Assembly (NCBI GenBank): GCA_947495135.1
Contig: CANLXN010000013.1
Span: forward strand, 1 to 64,000
Length of the DNA stretch: 64,000 nucleotides
DNA from: an uncultured Flavobacteriaceae bacterium
GTDB lineage: Bacteria; Bacteroidota; Bacteroidia; Flavobacteriales; Flavobacteriaceae
Direction: 5' to 3'
Shown here: positions 28,344-38,143 of the stretch, piece by piece
Layout of the letters: every line of letters starts with the position of its first letter
How positions within the stretch are numbered: position 1 is the stretch's first letter
Notes under the pieces: model-generated
Told to the model about the DNA's origin: nothing
Seen by the model: only the letters and a program-made list of their open reading frames with translations
Databases searched by the model: none
Made by a program: the position numbers and the translations under genes

Positions 28344-29966
28344 ATGTGCAGTAATACTACCCATCAACATACTAAGAAGTCTGAAGAAGAACAATCCCCT
28401 AATCATCAGAAAGAACATAAAACATGGAGTCGTAGGGCGTTTATGCACGCCCTAGGACTTACTGGCGCTGGGAGTATGGTGCTTTCCAACACAGTCCTTT
28501 CTGCATCTGCCGCTTCTCCATTAGCCGATGCTATCAACAATTCTGAAACAGATCGTGTTTTAGTGGTTGTGCGCCTTAAGGGAGGTAACGATGGACTCAA
28601 TACTATTATTCCTGTATACGACTATGACGCCTACGCAGGATATAGACCTTCCATTAAAATTAACCAGAACAACCTACTTAGTTTAGATCCAGATTTTGGA
28701 GTTCCAAACTATATGCAAGGTGTTAAAAACTTATGGGACGATGGTAAGATGAAAGTAGTACATGGTGTTGGCTACAACGATCAAAATTTATCACACTTCC
28801 AAGGTTCCGATAATTGGGCAACCACAGATGTTGTCAATGAAGATGAAGACACAGGTTGGCTTGGCCGCTATTTTCAAGAAATTTATCCTGACTTTCTAAA
28901 CAACCCACCAGAAAAACCCGCTGCCATCCAAATTGGTAATAGAGGGAATTTAATTTTTGAAGGCACAGAGACCAGCTACGCGCTTACGGTTGCCAATCCG
29001 CAACAATTGTATCAAATTGCAAGCGAAGGGACTTTATATAGCCTCGATAATCTACCCAATAATCTCTACGGAGATCAGGCAGAGTACTTAAGAGGTCTCG
29101 CCAATACTACCCTCAGTTATGCCGAAGTAATTAATACGGCCTATGAAAGTAGTACAGATGGAACTGGATATACCAATGGAGACTTGAGTAGTCAACTCAA
29201 TATCGTAGCCAGATTAATAAAAGGTAATTTAGGAACTAAAATTTACTTCGTTTCATTAGGAGGGTTCGACACACATAATTCTCAGCCGCAAAGACATCAG
29301 GCTCTCATGGAAGAATTATCGGGTGCTATGGAGGCCTTTTACAATGATTTAAGTGATCAAGGCCTTGATAACAAAGTATTAGCAATGACCATTTCAGAGT
29401 TTGGTAGAAGAACTGCAGAAAATGGCTCCAACGGAACCGATCATGGTGCGGCTTCTCAAATGATGCTTTTTGGAACTGGTTTAGAGGGAAATGGTTTTAT
29501 AAGTCAGCATCCAGATCTCAATGACCTGGACAATAGAGGAAACCTTAAATACAATTTAGATTTTCGGCAAGTCTATTCCTCCGTTCTTACCGACTGGCTC
29601 TGTGTGGATCCAGAAATAGTAAATGTTGCATTGCTGGGAACCGAATTTGACTCACTTCCCATGGGATATAGCTGTGAAGGTATTCTGGGTACGGAAGAAA
29701 TTATACCTGGTAGATCATTTGTTCATCATGCTATTTACAACAACAAGCAAGTTTCATTGCGTTTTGTGCTTACCGAAAGTATGCATGTAGATATTAAAAT
29801 TTATGCGATTACGGGTCAACAAGTTACCACCTTGTCTAATACATTTGCGAACGCGGGAGAACATCTCATTAACATATCTGAAAAGACTTCGCTATTGCCA
29901 GGAACATATATTTATAAAATAGCAACCCGCAGAGGGTATTACAGCAAGCAATTTATTGTTCCATAA
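28344..29966 (+). CDS. DUF1501 protein with Tat-like signal and T9SS type A sorting domain
   Basis: The 540-residue protein has a Tat-type signal in the N-terminus: SRRAFM at 29-34, then a hydrophobic Gly/Ala stretch and an ASA cleavage region near 56. The DUF1501 domain (alkaline-phosphatase-like fold) spans ~65-440; visible cues are VVVRLKGGNDGLNTIIPVYD, SHFQGSDNW, GGFDTHNSQPQRH and TISEFGRRTAENGSNGTDHG. The last ~80 residues (from about 458, ending in ATRRGYYSKQFIVP) are a type A sorting domain. So the protein seems folded in the cytoplasm, exported by Tat, then passed to type IX secretion. It is coupled to the DUF1800 gene. Confidence 0.92.
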   Translation: MCSNTTHQHTKKSEEEQSPNHQKEHKTWSRRAFMHALGLTGAGSMVLSNTVLSASAASPLADAINNSETDRVLVVVRLKGGNDGLNTIIPVYDYDAYAGYRPSIKINQNNLLSLDPDFGVPNYMQGVKNLWDDGKMKVVHGVGYNDQNLSHFQGSDNWATTDVVNEDEDTGWLGRYFQEIYPDFLNNPPEKPAAIQIGNRGNLIFEGTETSYALTVANPQQLYQIASEGTLYSLDNLPNNLYGDQAEYLRGLANTTLSYAEVINTAYESSTDGTGYTNGDLSSQLNIVARLIKGNLGTKIYFVSLGGFDTHNSQPQRHQALMEELSGAMEAFYNDLSDQGLDNKVLAMTISEFGRRTAENGSNGTDHGAASQMMLFGTGLEGNGFISQHPDLNDLDNRGNLKYNLDFRQVYSSVLTDWLCVDPEIVNVALLGTEFDSLPMGYSCEGILGTEEIIPGRSFVHHAIYNNKQVSLRFVLTESMHVDIKIYAITGQQVTTLSNTFANAGEHLINISEKTSLLPGTYIYKIATRRGYYSKQFIVP

Positions 29967-30035
29967 TAGCCAGAACTAATATAAAGGAGTACAGACAGGA
30001 TCAATAAACTTATTAAAAAACGGCATTCGAAACCT

Positions 30036-30566
30036 TTATAGTTCGATTGGGGTTGCTTGAGAAGCGTTTATTTTCCAGCGATCGTTGTAGATAGACTTAT
30101 AGTTAATTTTATAGTCTAATCCCTCATTCTGCAATCGGCTTATCAATTCAACAAAGGTATCATAACTCTTTTGACCTCCTCCAACCGTTAAAACATTACG
30201 TCTAGAACCTGCAGGAATGGCCAACCCAATTTGAACACTGGAGTAATTTACAATATGTACGCTATCCATCTCCTTTATATGTTCCCGCAAAAACATTTCA
30301 AATTCCATGTCGTATTCCTTTCCTTTATAGATAATCACTCGGTTTTCTATAATAGCTGGTCCTACGCCGTAATTTTCTAAATCAAGTTTAAAAGTTCCGT
30401 CTTTACTATTATTTGAAGTTTCAAGCATTAAATATGGCATTACCGATAGATGACTTTGCGCTTCAATGATATTGGTTTGTTTAATGAATATGAAAAGAGT
30501 TAATAAACTTATAGACATGGCAGAAAAGCTTACGATTTTATCGGAAGTCCAGAATTTTTTTTTCAT
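30036..30566 (-). CDS. Membrane-anchored protein of unknown function
   Basis: The 176-residue protein has one N-terminal transmembrane helix (~12-28, SFSAMSISLLTLFIFI) and an extracytoplasmic beta-rich domain (LSVMPYLMLETSN ... LENYGVGPAIIENRVIIYKGKEYDMEF). The middle resembles small uncharacterised proteins of Bacteroidota and Gammaproteobacteria that share the ENYGxGPAII pattern. The family function is unknown. It stands alone, divergent from the DUF2807 gene across 205 bp, and convergent with the DUF1501 gene. Confidence 0.75.
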   Translation of the reverse strand: MKKKFWTSDKIVSFSAMSISLLTLFIFIKQTNIIEAQSHLSVMPYLMLETSNNSKDGTFKLDLENYGVGPAIIENRVIIYKGKEYDMEFEMFLREHIKEMDSVHIVNYSSVQIGLAIPAGSRRNVLTVGGGQKSYDTFVELISRLQNEGLDYKINYKSIYNDRWKINASQATPIEL

Positions 30567-30771
30567 GTGTTAGCCGAATTAGTTGTCTAAATTTAATGAA
30601 ATGTACGCTCTCATACAACTAAAATATATATTTGAACCATTGATATATAGAACTATAGATCGTTTTTAAAAATTTCGTTCTACCAATAATATTTCAACCT
30701 AACTGTAACAATTTGGGCCTGACGACATCTTTAAACAAGAAGAAATTAATCACTCTTAAAAATCAACCATT

Positions 30772-31500
30772 ATGAACAGCAAATCCATCTTTCTCACCGC
30801 ATTCATCCTTTTTATTAACCTCTCATTAGTCGCTCAGAAACGTTTTAATCTATCAAAAGAAACCACAACCACCAGCTATAACTTTGATGGCTACACACAA
30901 TTGGACATTGCCAGTGACTTTGAAGTTGAATTAAATTTTTCGGACACGAAGGAAGAAATTACCTTAGAAACGAACAGTAACCTTTTAGAGTTTATTGATA
31001 TCACTAAAAAGGGAAATACGCTTGTTTTTAGAATGGAAGATGGACTTTGGAATATGAAGGGGAATTTGATTCTAAAGGTAAACATAACCACCCGCCCTAT
31101 CATAAACAAATTTAACCTGTCATCAGATGCTGTTGTTAAAGTGAATGACCCATTGACACAAGATAGCCTAGAATTAAATCTGAAAAGTGACAGTACGTTG
31201 TCTGCAGACATCAAAGTAAATTCCTTAATGGTAAACGCAAAGTCTGATGCTGTGGTAACACTTTCCGGTATTGCTAATTCAATGAAGGCAGCGCTTTCAT
31301 CAGATAGCCAGCTAAAAGCAGATAACTTGACCATTCAAGATGTTAAAATCAAGCTTGCAAGTGATAGTAAAGCTGAGATAAATGTAACAGGATCGTTAGA
31401 TGCAAATGCCAGCGGAGATGCCCTACTTCGCTATTCAGGTAACCCTAGCAAGGTAAATAAAAAAGCGAGTGGAGATGCCGAAATCATTTCTTATAACTAA
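30772..31500 (+). CDS. Secreted head-GIN (DUF2807) domain protein
   Basis: The 242-residue protein has a signal peptide of ~22 residues (ending SLVAQ). The DUF2807 adhesin-like beta-helix follows, built from repeating short strands: DGYTQLDIASDFEVELNFS, FNLSSDAVVKVNDPL, NLKSDSTLSADIKV, NAKSDAVVTLSGI and ASGDALLRYSGNPSK. Members are exported and their role is not established. The Ser-Asp turns recur about every 20 residues, as expected for a right-handed helix. Confidence 0.9.
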   Translation: MNSKSIFLTAFILFINLSLVAQKRFNLSKETTTTSYNFDGYTQLDIASDFEVELNFSDTKEEITLETNSNLLEFIDITKKGNTLVFRMEDGLWNMKGNLILKVNITTRPIINKFNLSSDAVVKVNDPLTQDSLELNLKSDSTLSADIKVNSLMVNAKSDAVVTLSGIANSMKAALSSDSQLKADNLTIQDVKIKLASDSKAEINVTGSLDANASGDALLRYSGNPSKVNKKASGDAEIISYN

Positions 31501-31542
31501 TGCTTCGTAAGTAAACTCGATTTAAAACGATCGCACCTATTA

Positions 31543-32076
31543 CTATCTGTTTTTACCATTCGATTTTCCGAAGAAAAAGTTATAAGCCTTTCCAATAATG
31601 AACAGCCCGTAATAGAACACAATAGTTAAATTAATTAGAAAAAAGGCAATCACAAAAAACCATTTGATCCTAACAGACCAATAATAAAAGATGAAATTAC
31701 GTTCTATATCTAGGTCATTGACGAAGTGTAAAAACGAGAAGTTTTCGACTAAATCAAACGCTCCTGGAATAATACAAAGCAGGTAAAACAGTTTATGAAC
31801 CTTAAATCCCATAGACTGAGCCATTACCTTAATGGACAAAACAAAGAGGACGGAATACAAGAACATGAATACAAAATCTAAATAGGCGTTCTTGTTTAAT
31901 CTTTCCAAACTATAGCCAGATACGGCCTCTTTAAAATGCTGCCAATTATCTGTAAACTGAATTGATAGTATATCAGGAATATTAAGCGATTTATTAAAAT
32001 GAAATATCGCCAAAACTGTTACCACTGCGAAAAAGGCAACTCCCCATGACTTACTTGTTTTGTTTAAACTTGCCAT
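31543..32076 (-). CDS. Four-helix integral membrane protein
   Basis: The 177-residue protein has about four transmembrane helices (~11-27, 66-86, 94-110 and 136-164) and a short basic C-terminus. I do not recognise a family. It starts 7 bp after the stop of the patatin gene upstream on the same strand, so the two form an operon. A partner or anchor role for the lipase is possible but inferred from position only. It is convergent with the DUF2807 gene across 42 bp. Confidence 0.78.
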   Translation of the reverse strand: MASLNKTSKSWGVAFFAVVTVLAIFHFNKSLNIPDILSIQFTDNWQHFKEAVSGYSLERLNKNAYLDFVFMFLYSVLFVLSIKVMAQSMGFKVHKLFYLLCIIPGAFDLVENFSFLHFVNDLDIERNFIFYYWSVRIKWFFVIAFFLINLTIVFYYGLFIIGKAYNFFFGKSNGKNR

Positions 32077-32083
32077 TTTTTGA

Positions 32084-33628
32084 TTATTTTAAAGCTGAAT
32101 TTCGAATTTCTAAATACTCTTGCCATTCAAACTTATCTAGCTGCCGAATCGCAGCATCTACTCCTTTCTTAAACAATGCTCTCTTGGTATCGTCGGTCAT
32201 CCAAAAGTCTAACCAATTAAAACCTTGTGTTTGAACTGTTTCAATACGCGAGGTAATTTCATCGTTTCTAAACAAAAACTCATTGTCATAGAAATTTCTG
32301 AAAGTGGCGAAGAAAGAGCCAATGTAAGCCACAAGTGAAACGGATTCAAAACGTAGTTTATCCAATGCATCCTTAATTTTTTTCTCGACTTCAGATATTT
32401 CAGATTTCTTCTTGAGTTCTCTTTCTGAAAGTAGCACTCCGAAAGTTGGAAACCTAGGATTCCTATTATCGCTTCTATGAAACTCCCTAATTGGAAAATT
32501 TGAAAGCATTCCTCCATCTACGAATCGGGCGTACAGCTTTATCGGATTCTCTGGAGCCACTCCCGCATAATGATATTGACTTGGGATAAAAGCGTGATAA
32601 ATAAAAGGCAAAGACATGGTTGCCCTTAAATAAGCCCCCGGCTTTATACGATCAGGATTTTTCCAGTAATCACCTGCCTTTTCTGGAAACTTCACGATTC
32701 TATTGTGTGTGAGGTTAGAGGTGATGAGCACTAAACGAGGAGAATCTGACGAGTCTGCACCTTCAATAGTCGTTTCTTTCATCCTATTCATTAAATTAGC
32801 AGTGTCTTCAATTGCGACGATAGCTAATAACTTATTTGCCCAAGTATAAAATTGTCTTCCAGTATTAATTCCGAAATTCTTGTTCATTAATTTAACAAAC
32901 AAGATATAACCCAAAGCCAACAAAGCAAAAACATTAAGTGTTCCTACTACAAAATCATAAAAACGCAATTCCCTTCCAGTAAGACCATTGCTAGTGCTAA
33001 AGACCATTCCGAATATGGTATAAGTAAAAATAAGAAAGGCTATGACCAATAGCGCCAAGCAAAATTTCATCCAAAAGGATTTAAAATTTTTGAATAGCTT
33101 ACGCTGCATTGCCCCTACAATCCCTTTTCGCTCCATAAAACTACTGAAATCGGTATTGGCGATGATATGAGTTAGTATTTCAGACTTAGAAGCTTGTCTG
33201 GAATTAGCTCCTTCACTAAAAAGTGATTCTTGTTCATAGATACTGTTTGGCAGGGACGCCAAAAACATCGCATTAATTGCTCCAGCGCTGGTTCCTCCAT
33301 GACTATAAAATCTAATTCCAACCTTCTCCATAACATAGGTATAGCCAAGTAGGGCAATTCCGTACATACCTCCACCCTGTTGAACAAGGTCAATAACAGG
33401 CCTGCTGTACTTCACCCCTTTGTATGTTTCTACAATAGTGGCTTTAGATATGAAAGAACCCTCAATTTGACCATTGATGATCTTATCTTTCAATGTTCTA
33501 TTCTCATCGCCAATAGCTCTTGCCAATGCTTCATCGGCTTCCTTCAGCATCTTAGTTGTATTTTCAGTATTATTGGAGACAATTACCTTCTCCTCTAATG
33601 CCTTCTTAAAAACATTTTCAATATTCAT
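32084..33628 (-). CDS. Patatin-like phospholipase with a membrane hairpin inside the catalytic domain
   Basis: The 514-residue protein has oxyanion loop GGG at 85-87 (QQGGGMYGIALLG), nucleophile elbow GTSAG at 112-116 (Ser114) and catalytic Asp371 (FVDGGMLSNFPI). Between Ser and Asp sit two transmembrane helices (~187-210 and 228-248), so the active site is split by a membrane hairpin. The N-terminal ~75 residues are a helical, charged extension. The protein should hydrolyse membrane acyl lipids at the inner membrane. It is the first gene of a two-gene operon with the four-helix protein. It shares architecture, not close identity, with the patatin at 16469-18136. Confidence 0.9.
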   Translation of the reverse strand: MNIENVFKKALEEKVIVSNNTENTTKMLKEADEALARAIGDENRTLKDKIINGQIEGSFISKATIVETYKGVKYSRPVIDLVQQGGGMYGIALLGYTYVMEKVGIRFYSHGGTSAGAINAMFLASLPNSIYEQESLFSEGANSRQASKSEILTHIIANTDFSSFMERKGIVGAMQRKLFKNFKSFWMKFCLALLVIAFLIFTYTIFGMVFSTSNGLTGRELRFYDFVVGTLNVFALLALGYILFVKLMNKNFGINTGRQFYTWANKLLAIVAIEDTANLMNRMKETTIEGADSSDSPRLVLITSNLTHNRIVKFPEKAGDYWKNPDRIKPGAYLRATMSLPFIYHAFIPSQYHYAGVAPENPIKLYARFVDGGMLSNFPIREFHRSDNRNPRFPTFGVLLSERELKKKSEISEVEKKIKDALDKLRFESVSLVAYIGSFFATFRNFYDNEFLFRNDEITSRIETVQTQGFNWLDFWMTDDTKRALFKKGVDAAIRQLDKFEWQEYLEIRNSALK

Positions 33629-33924
33629 ATTTAAATTCTAGAGTTTCATTTAACCCGCACTGAGCATTTAAACTACAACGAGCATACTTCAATTAGACGA
33701 GGAGAAAATACCGATAATTGAAAATCAGTTGTCTAAATATAATCCGTTTTTATTTAGTATCAAAGCTGCCGTTGGGTCGAAAATGATTTTCATTACTATT
33801 GACACCATGCATTTCATTCTTCACCTCATACTTCGCCCTATTAATTCCTGAGAAAATTTTACATAGTGTTGAATTAGCCGTATTTTTAACTCCTATCATA
33901 AGCAACAATTAATTTTTCTCAGCC

Positions 33925-35487
33925 ATGAAACAAATATTTGCTCTTTGCCTTGCCTTCAGTCTTTTTTCAATCCAGCTAATCGCTCAAAAAAAAGAGCAAG
34001 ATCCAATAATCTCCAAAATTATCAATGAAGCGAATGAAAACTCACAGCTTGAACCCCTTGGACATCATTTAATGGATGTAATAGGTCCGCGTTTGGTTGG
34101 CTCTCCACAAATGGAAAATGCGCATAATTGGGCAATTGAAAAATATAAACAATGGGGAATTTCAGCGAGAAATGAAAAATGGGGTGAATGGCGCGGATGG
34201 GACAGAGGTATTACTCATATTGATATGGTCTATCCAAGAACTCAAAGTCTTCGTGGAACGCAATTGGCCTGGAACCCCAGTACATCAAAAGAAGGAGTTA
34301 CTGCAGAGCTTGTAGTGCTGCCTACTGTAAAAGATTCTCTTGAGTTCTCTAAGTGGCTTAAAAAGAATGTAAAAGGCAAGTTGGTGATGATTTCTATGGA
34401 ACAACCAACCGGAAGACCCGATTCTAATTGGGAAGAATTTGCTACTGAAAAATCTTTTCAAAAGATGAAGGACAATAGAGATGCGCAAACCAAAGAATGG
34501 CGAGCAAATTTTAGACGAATGGGATACACAAGTAGAACATTACCGGCTGCGCTAGAAGATGCAGGAGCGGCGGGATTAGTTGCCTCTTATTGGTCGAGAG
34601 GGTTTGGAGTGAACAAGATCTTTAGTGCGCGAACAAAGAAAATACCTACGGTAGATCTTGAATTAGAGGACTACGGAATGTTGTACAGAATGGTAGCATC
34701 TGGACAGAAGCCAAAAATTAATATTGTCGCTCTTTCAAAGGAACTAGGAACCGTACCTACCTTCAATACCATTGCAGAAATCAAAGGAAGTGAAAAACCT
34801 GAAGAATACGTCATTCTTTCTGCCCATTTCGATTCTTGGGACGGCGCGACAGGCGCAACAGATAATGGAACTGGAACCCTTGTGATGATGGAAGCAATGC
34901 GTATTTTAAAGAAATTCTACCCCAATCCAAAACGCACCATTTTAGTAGGTCACTGGGGAAGTGAAGAACAAGGACTTAATGGTTCAAGAGCCTTTGTAGA
35001 AGACCATCCAGAGATAGTCGATAAAACCCAGGCTTTATTTAATCAAGACAATGGAACAGGAAGAGTAGTGAGACTTTCGGGTGCTGGCTTTTTACACTCA
35101 TACGACTATTTATCCCGCTGGTTAAATGCTGTTCCAAAAGAAATCAGAGATGAAATTGAAACCACCTTCCCAGGAGCGCCTGCCAGAGGTGGGTCCGACT
35201 ATGCGTCTTTCCAAGCAGCCGGAGCACCCGGTTTTAGTTTAAGTTCTCTTAGTTGGTCTTACTGGGATTATACTTGGCATACCAATAGAGATACTTACGA
35301 CAAGATTGTTTTTGACGACCTAACGAACAACGTTATACTAACTGCAATTTTAGCATACAAGGCAAGCGAAGACCCAGAAACTACTTCTCGGGTTAAAAGT
35401 GTACTTCCTATTGATCGCAGAACAGGCGAACCTCGCGTATGGCCTTCACCAAGATCTCCAACGAGAAGCGGGGGTTTGGATAAATAG
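33925..35487 (+). CDS. Exported M28-family zinc peptidase
   Basis: The 520-residue protein has a signal peptide at 1-21 (LIAQ). A PA-like domain is likely in ~110-280. The M28 catalytic domain begins near 290 with His301 and Asp313 (SAHFDSWDGATGATDNGTG), the general base/metal pair Glu347-Glu348 (HWGSEEQGLNGS), the metal Asp in FNQDNGTGR, and a late His in WDYTWHTNRDTYDKI. The motifs match aminopeptidase/glutamate-carboxypeptidase relatives with two zinc ions. It is probably periplasmic or secreted and would release amino acids from peptides. It stands alone. Confidence 0.92.
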   Translation: MKQIFALCLAFSLFSIQLIAQKKEQDPIISKIINEANENSQLEPLGHHLMDVIGPRLVGSPQMENAHNWAIEKYKQWGISARNEKWGEWRGWDRGITHIDMVYPRTQSLRGTQLAWNPSTSKEGVTAELVVLPTVKDSLEFSKWLKKNVKGKLVMISMEQPTGRPDSNWEEFATEKSFQKMKDNRDAQTKEWRANFRRMGYTSRTLPAALEDAGAAGLVASYWSRGFGVNKIFSARTKKIPTVDLELEDYGMLYRMVASGQKPKINIVALSKELGTVPTFNTIAEIKGSEKPEEYVILSAHFDSWDGATGATDNGTGTLVMMEAMRILKKFYPNPKRTILVGHWGSEEQGLNGSRAFVEDHPEIVDKTQALFNQDNGTGRVVRLSGAGFLHSYDYLSRWLNAVPKEIRDEIETTFPGAPARGGSDYASFQAAGAPGFSLSSLSWSYWDYTWHTNRDTYDKIVFDDLTNNVILTAILAYKASEDPETTSRVKSVLPIDRRTGEPRVWPSPRSPTRSGGLDK

Positions 35488-35502
35488 AATTATAGTTCTT
35501 AG

Positions 35503-36396
35503 TTAGTCCATTTCTCGCTTTCTGGAATTAATGAAGTAAACACCGGTCAATAAAATAATAGCAGCTACAACGGTCTGCCCAGTAACCACTTCATCTAAAA
35601 CGTACCAACCTAGAGCGACAGCAACTACTGGGTTCACATAAGCAGAAGTAGAAACTTTCTCTGTAGAAACTACCTTTAGTAGATAGTTGAAAGATGTGAA
35701 CGCAGCTATACTTCCGAAGAGAATCAAAAACACCATTGCGCCTTTGGTTCGAAGACTCCATGATATTGGAGAAATCCATGCTTCCCCAAAAGCCATACTT
35801 GCAATGGCAAGGGATATTCCAGCGGTCCCCATTTGATAACCCGTATTAACTAGAAAATTAGATGGTAGATCGGCTTTGGCAACAAACAAACTACCTGCAG
35901 CCCACCCTAAAATGCAGGTGAAGATCATAATCATAGCCAGTGTACTACCCTCTTGTAAGTGCAGTTCCTTCTGACTTACCAATAGATACATACCAAAAAT
36001 ACCCAACGCAACTCCTATTCCAGATCTTGCCTTAATTTTAGTACCATGAAAAAATTTCATCATTAAAAGCACCACTAACGGCAGTAAAGCAGCCTCCAAA
36101 GATGCAAAACCACTATCTAGGTATTTTAAAGCCCAAACATATACTCCATTTCCATATCCGAGAAATAAAAACCCCGCCAAAACCGTATTAACAAATTGTT
36201 TTTTGGTAATTCGAAGACTTGCTCCAGAGAACTTTGCAATAAGCATGATCAAAATACTAGCGCATATAAAACGAAAAGACGCGAGCATAAACGGGTCTAA
36301 TTGCTGGACGGCAATCTTATTAAAAAGGTAGGTAGATCCCCAAAAGACATAAATGGAAAAGAAAGCAGCAATTACCAGTAAAGGGCGTTTTTCCAT
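35503..36396 (-). CDS. EamA-family (DMT superfamily) transporter
   Basis: The 297-residue protein has ten predicted transmembrane helices arranged as two EamA repeats (~7-140 and ~150-290). The signatures are FWGSTYLFNKIAV near the N-terminus, GNGVYVWALKYLDSGFASLEAALLPL in repeat 1 and VSTEKVSTSAYVNPVVAVALGWYVLDE in repeat 2. Family members export metabolites such as amino acids; the substrate is not predictable. It is convergent with the M28 gene with only 15 bp between stops. Confidence 0.93.
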   Translation of the reverse strand: MEKRPLLVIAAFFSIYVFWGSTYLFNKIAVQQLDPFMLASFRFICASILIMLIAKFSGASLRITKKQFVNTVLAGFLFLGYGNGVYVWALKYLDSGFASLEAALLPLVVLLMMKFFHGTKIKARSGIGVALGIFGMYLLVSQKELHLQEGSTLAMIMIFTCILGWAAGSLFVAKADLPSNFLVNTGYQMGTAGISLAIASMAFGEAWISPISWSLRTKGAMVFLILFGSIAAFTSFNYLLKVVSTEKVSTSAYVNPVVAVALGWYVLDEVVTGQTVVAAIILLTGVYFINSRKREMD

Positions 36397-36465
36397 TATT
36401 AGAGCTGTATTGAAGGTTCAAATATTAAAGCGTCTATCCCATGTTTGCTGAAATAGAATGTTAGA

Positions 36466-38028
36466 TCAATCTTCCGGAGGATGCCCGTGTATCTCTTCAA
36501 ATACCGCGTCGAAATTCTCTCTCAAATAAGACCGAAGCTTCAGTCTGTAGTCGTCTTTTAACCAACTCACAAAGTTATGGGTGCTCTTGCTAATGCACTT
36601 GGCGTAATCGGCAATACGCTGATCGATATCTGGACCCAACATTTTCGCTAATCCTAAAGCATCATAAATATCTTCACTATTCTCAATGCAAATATACGCG
36701 TGCTGAGCAATGGAACGTTCCAAAACTACTTTTGAAGACTCCCCTTTTGCGGTAGCAGTAATGTATGTCTGCTTTATATCGAAATAAACCTCTTCAGACT
36801 TCGAGAACTCTGCTCTTAGCTCTTCTGGCATTTCGTGCTTAAAATGGCTTTCTAGATCCTCATCGTTCAACAAACGATCCATGTAAAAATCTGGAGACTT
36901 AAAAATGGTCTGCCAATCGAGATCGGCTCCCCAAGGACCAAAGCGTTGATAGTTATTTCCTAAGTCAATTACCTTAAAGCTTGACTTATTATTTAGGATA
37001 CGAGATCCACGACCAATCATTTGGTAATAGAGCGTCAACGACTTGGTTGCTCTATTTAAGATTATGGTATCTATGGTAGGTTCATCAAAACCAGTGGTTA
37101 AGATACTTACTGAAGTTAAAATAGCGTCTGGAGTCTTTTTGAACCACTCCAAAATCTGCTTTCTTTGCTTTTTTGTTGCGGTGTTATCCAAATGCGCCAC
37201 TGGAAGTCCCGCTGCTTTAAATGTATAGTATACTTGGATAGAGGTATTAATTCCGTTATTAAAAATCAGCGTTTTCTTTCCGGAAGAATGTTTTTGATAA
37301 GCTTCCAATAGCTTATCAAGCATAGAATTGCTGGTGTAGAGATCTTCAGAAGATTTAACGGTATAATCTCCATGCGAACCTACTTCTAAGGAAGTTAAAC
37401 TCATATCGTATTGATACACCTCTGCTCTCGCAAGAAATTCGTTTTCGATCAGGGCCTCGATTGTCTCTCCGGCAATTAATTCGTTATAATTATCTTTCAT
37501 TGGTAAGTTCTTATTTGAACTTAATGGCGTTGCTGTAACACCAAGAATGAAAGAGTTATCGAAAAACTTAAAAAGTTTAGTAAAAGAATTGTAATGCGCT
37601 TCATCAATAATTACCAACCCAATGTCTGAAATGTCTAACTGATCATCGTTTAAACGATTGTTCAGGGTTTCCACCATGGCAACGAAACAACTATATCGAT
37701 CCTGATCATCAAGGTTTGCAGTGCTATTTACCACTTTATTAACCACTCCAAAACTGGTAAGCATTTCCGAAGTTTGCTTACAAAGCTCAATACGGTGGGT
37801 CATCACCAATACTTTCTTGTTGTGGTTTTTAAGATATTGACGAACAATTTCGGAAAAGATAACAGTCTTTCCCCCACCAGTTGGCAGTTGATATAGTAAA
37901 TGATAATCGTCTGGAGCAGTATCAAATTTTTCGAAAATCTGATTTATAGCTCCTTCCTGATAACTATATAATTCTTTGTCTGTTTTTCGTTCTTGTAATT
38001 CGTAAGCGATCTCACCCATAAATGCCAT
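36466..38028 (-). CDS. Superfamily 2 DEAD/DEAH helicase (RadD/type III restriction-like)
   Basis: The 520-residue protein has Walker A PTGGGKT at 49-55, Walker B DEAH at 142-145, motif III GVTATPL, and motif VI in YYQMIGRGSR near 340. The pattern is that of RadD-like helicases rather than DEAD-box RNA helicases (no Q motif of that type). The C-terminal ~130 residues are helical and charged. A role in DNA repair or restart is likely by family. No nuclease or methylase neighbour is present, so it is not part of a restriction system here. Confidence 0.88.
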   Translation of the reverse strand: MAFMGEIAYELQERKTDKELYSYQEGAINQIFEKFDTAPDDYHLLYQLPTGGGKTVIFSEIVRQYLKNHNKKVLVMTHRIELCKQTSEMLTSFGVVNKVVNSTANLDDQDRYSCFVAMVETLNNRLNDDQLDISDIGLVIIDEAHYNSFTKLFKFFDNSFILGVTATPLSSNKNLPMKDNYNELIAGETIEALIENEFLARAEVYQYDMSLTSLEVGSHGDYTVKSSEDLYTSNSMLDKLLEAYQKHSSGKKTLIFNNGINTSIQVYYTFKAAGLPVAHLDNTATKKQRKQILEWFKKTPDAILTSVSILTTGFDEPTIDTIILNRATKSLTLYYQMIGRGSRILNNKSSFKVIDLGNNYQRFGPWGADLDWQTIFKSPDFYMDRLLNDEDLESHFKHEMPEELRAEFSKSEEVYFDIKQTYITATAKGESSKVVLERSIAQHAYICIENSEDIYDALGLAKMLGPDIDQRIADYAKCISKSTHNFVSWLKDDYRLKLRSYLRENFDAVFEEIHGHPPED

Positions 38029-38143
38029 TTCTAAGATTGCAAAAATACCTCCTTTTGAAGGGTTTTGTTGAATATTTTAAAAAAAATGTAGAACTATTTT
38101 TCCTATAATTGGAAAAAAGCTAGACAGATGGAGGATAGAAGGG

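Noticed and set aside
33629-33924. A 22-codon frame near 33781 as a small gene
   Set aside because: No ribosome binding site, no conserved features and no second copy; such frames are expected by chance.
36466-38028. DEAH helicase as part of a type III restriction or defence system
   Set aside because: No methyltransferase, nuclease or other defence gene is adjacent; it looks like a stand-alone RadD-type helicase.
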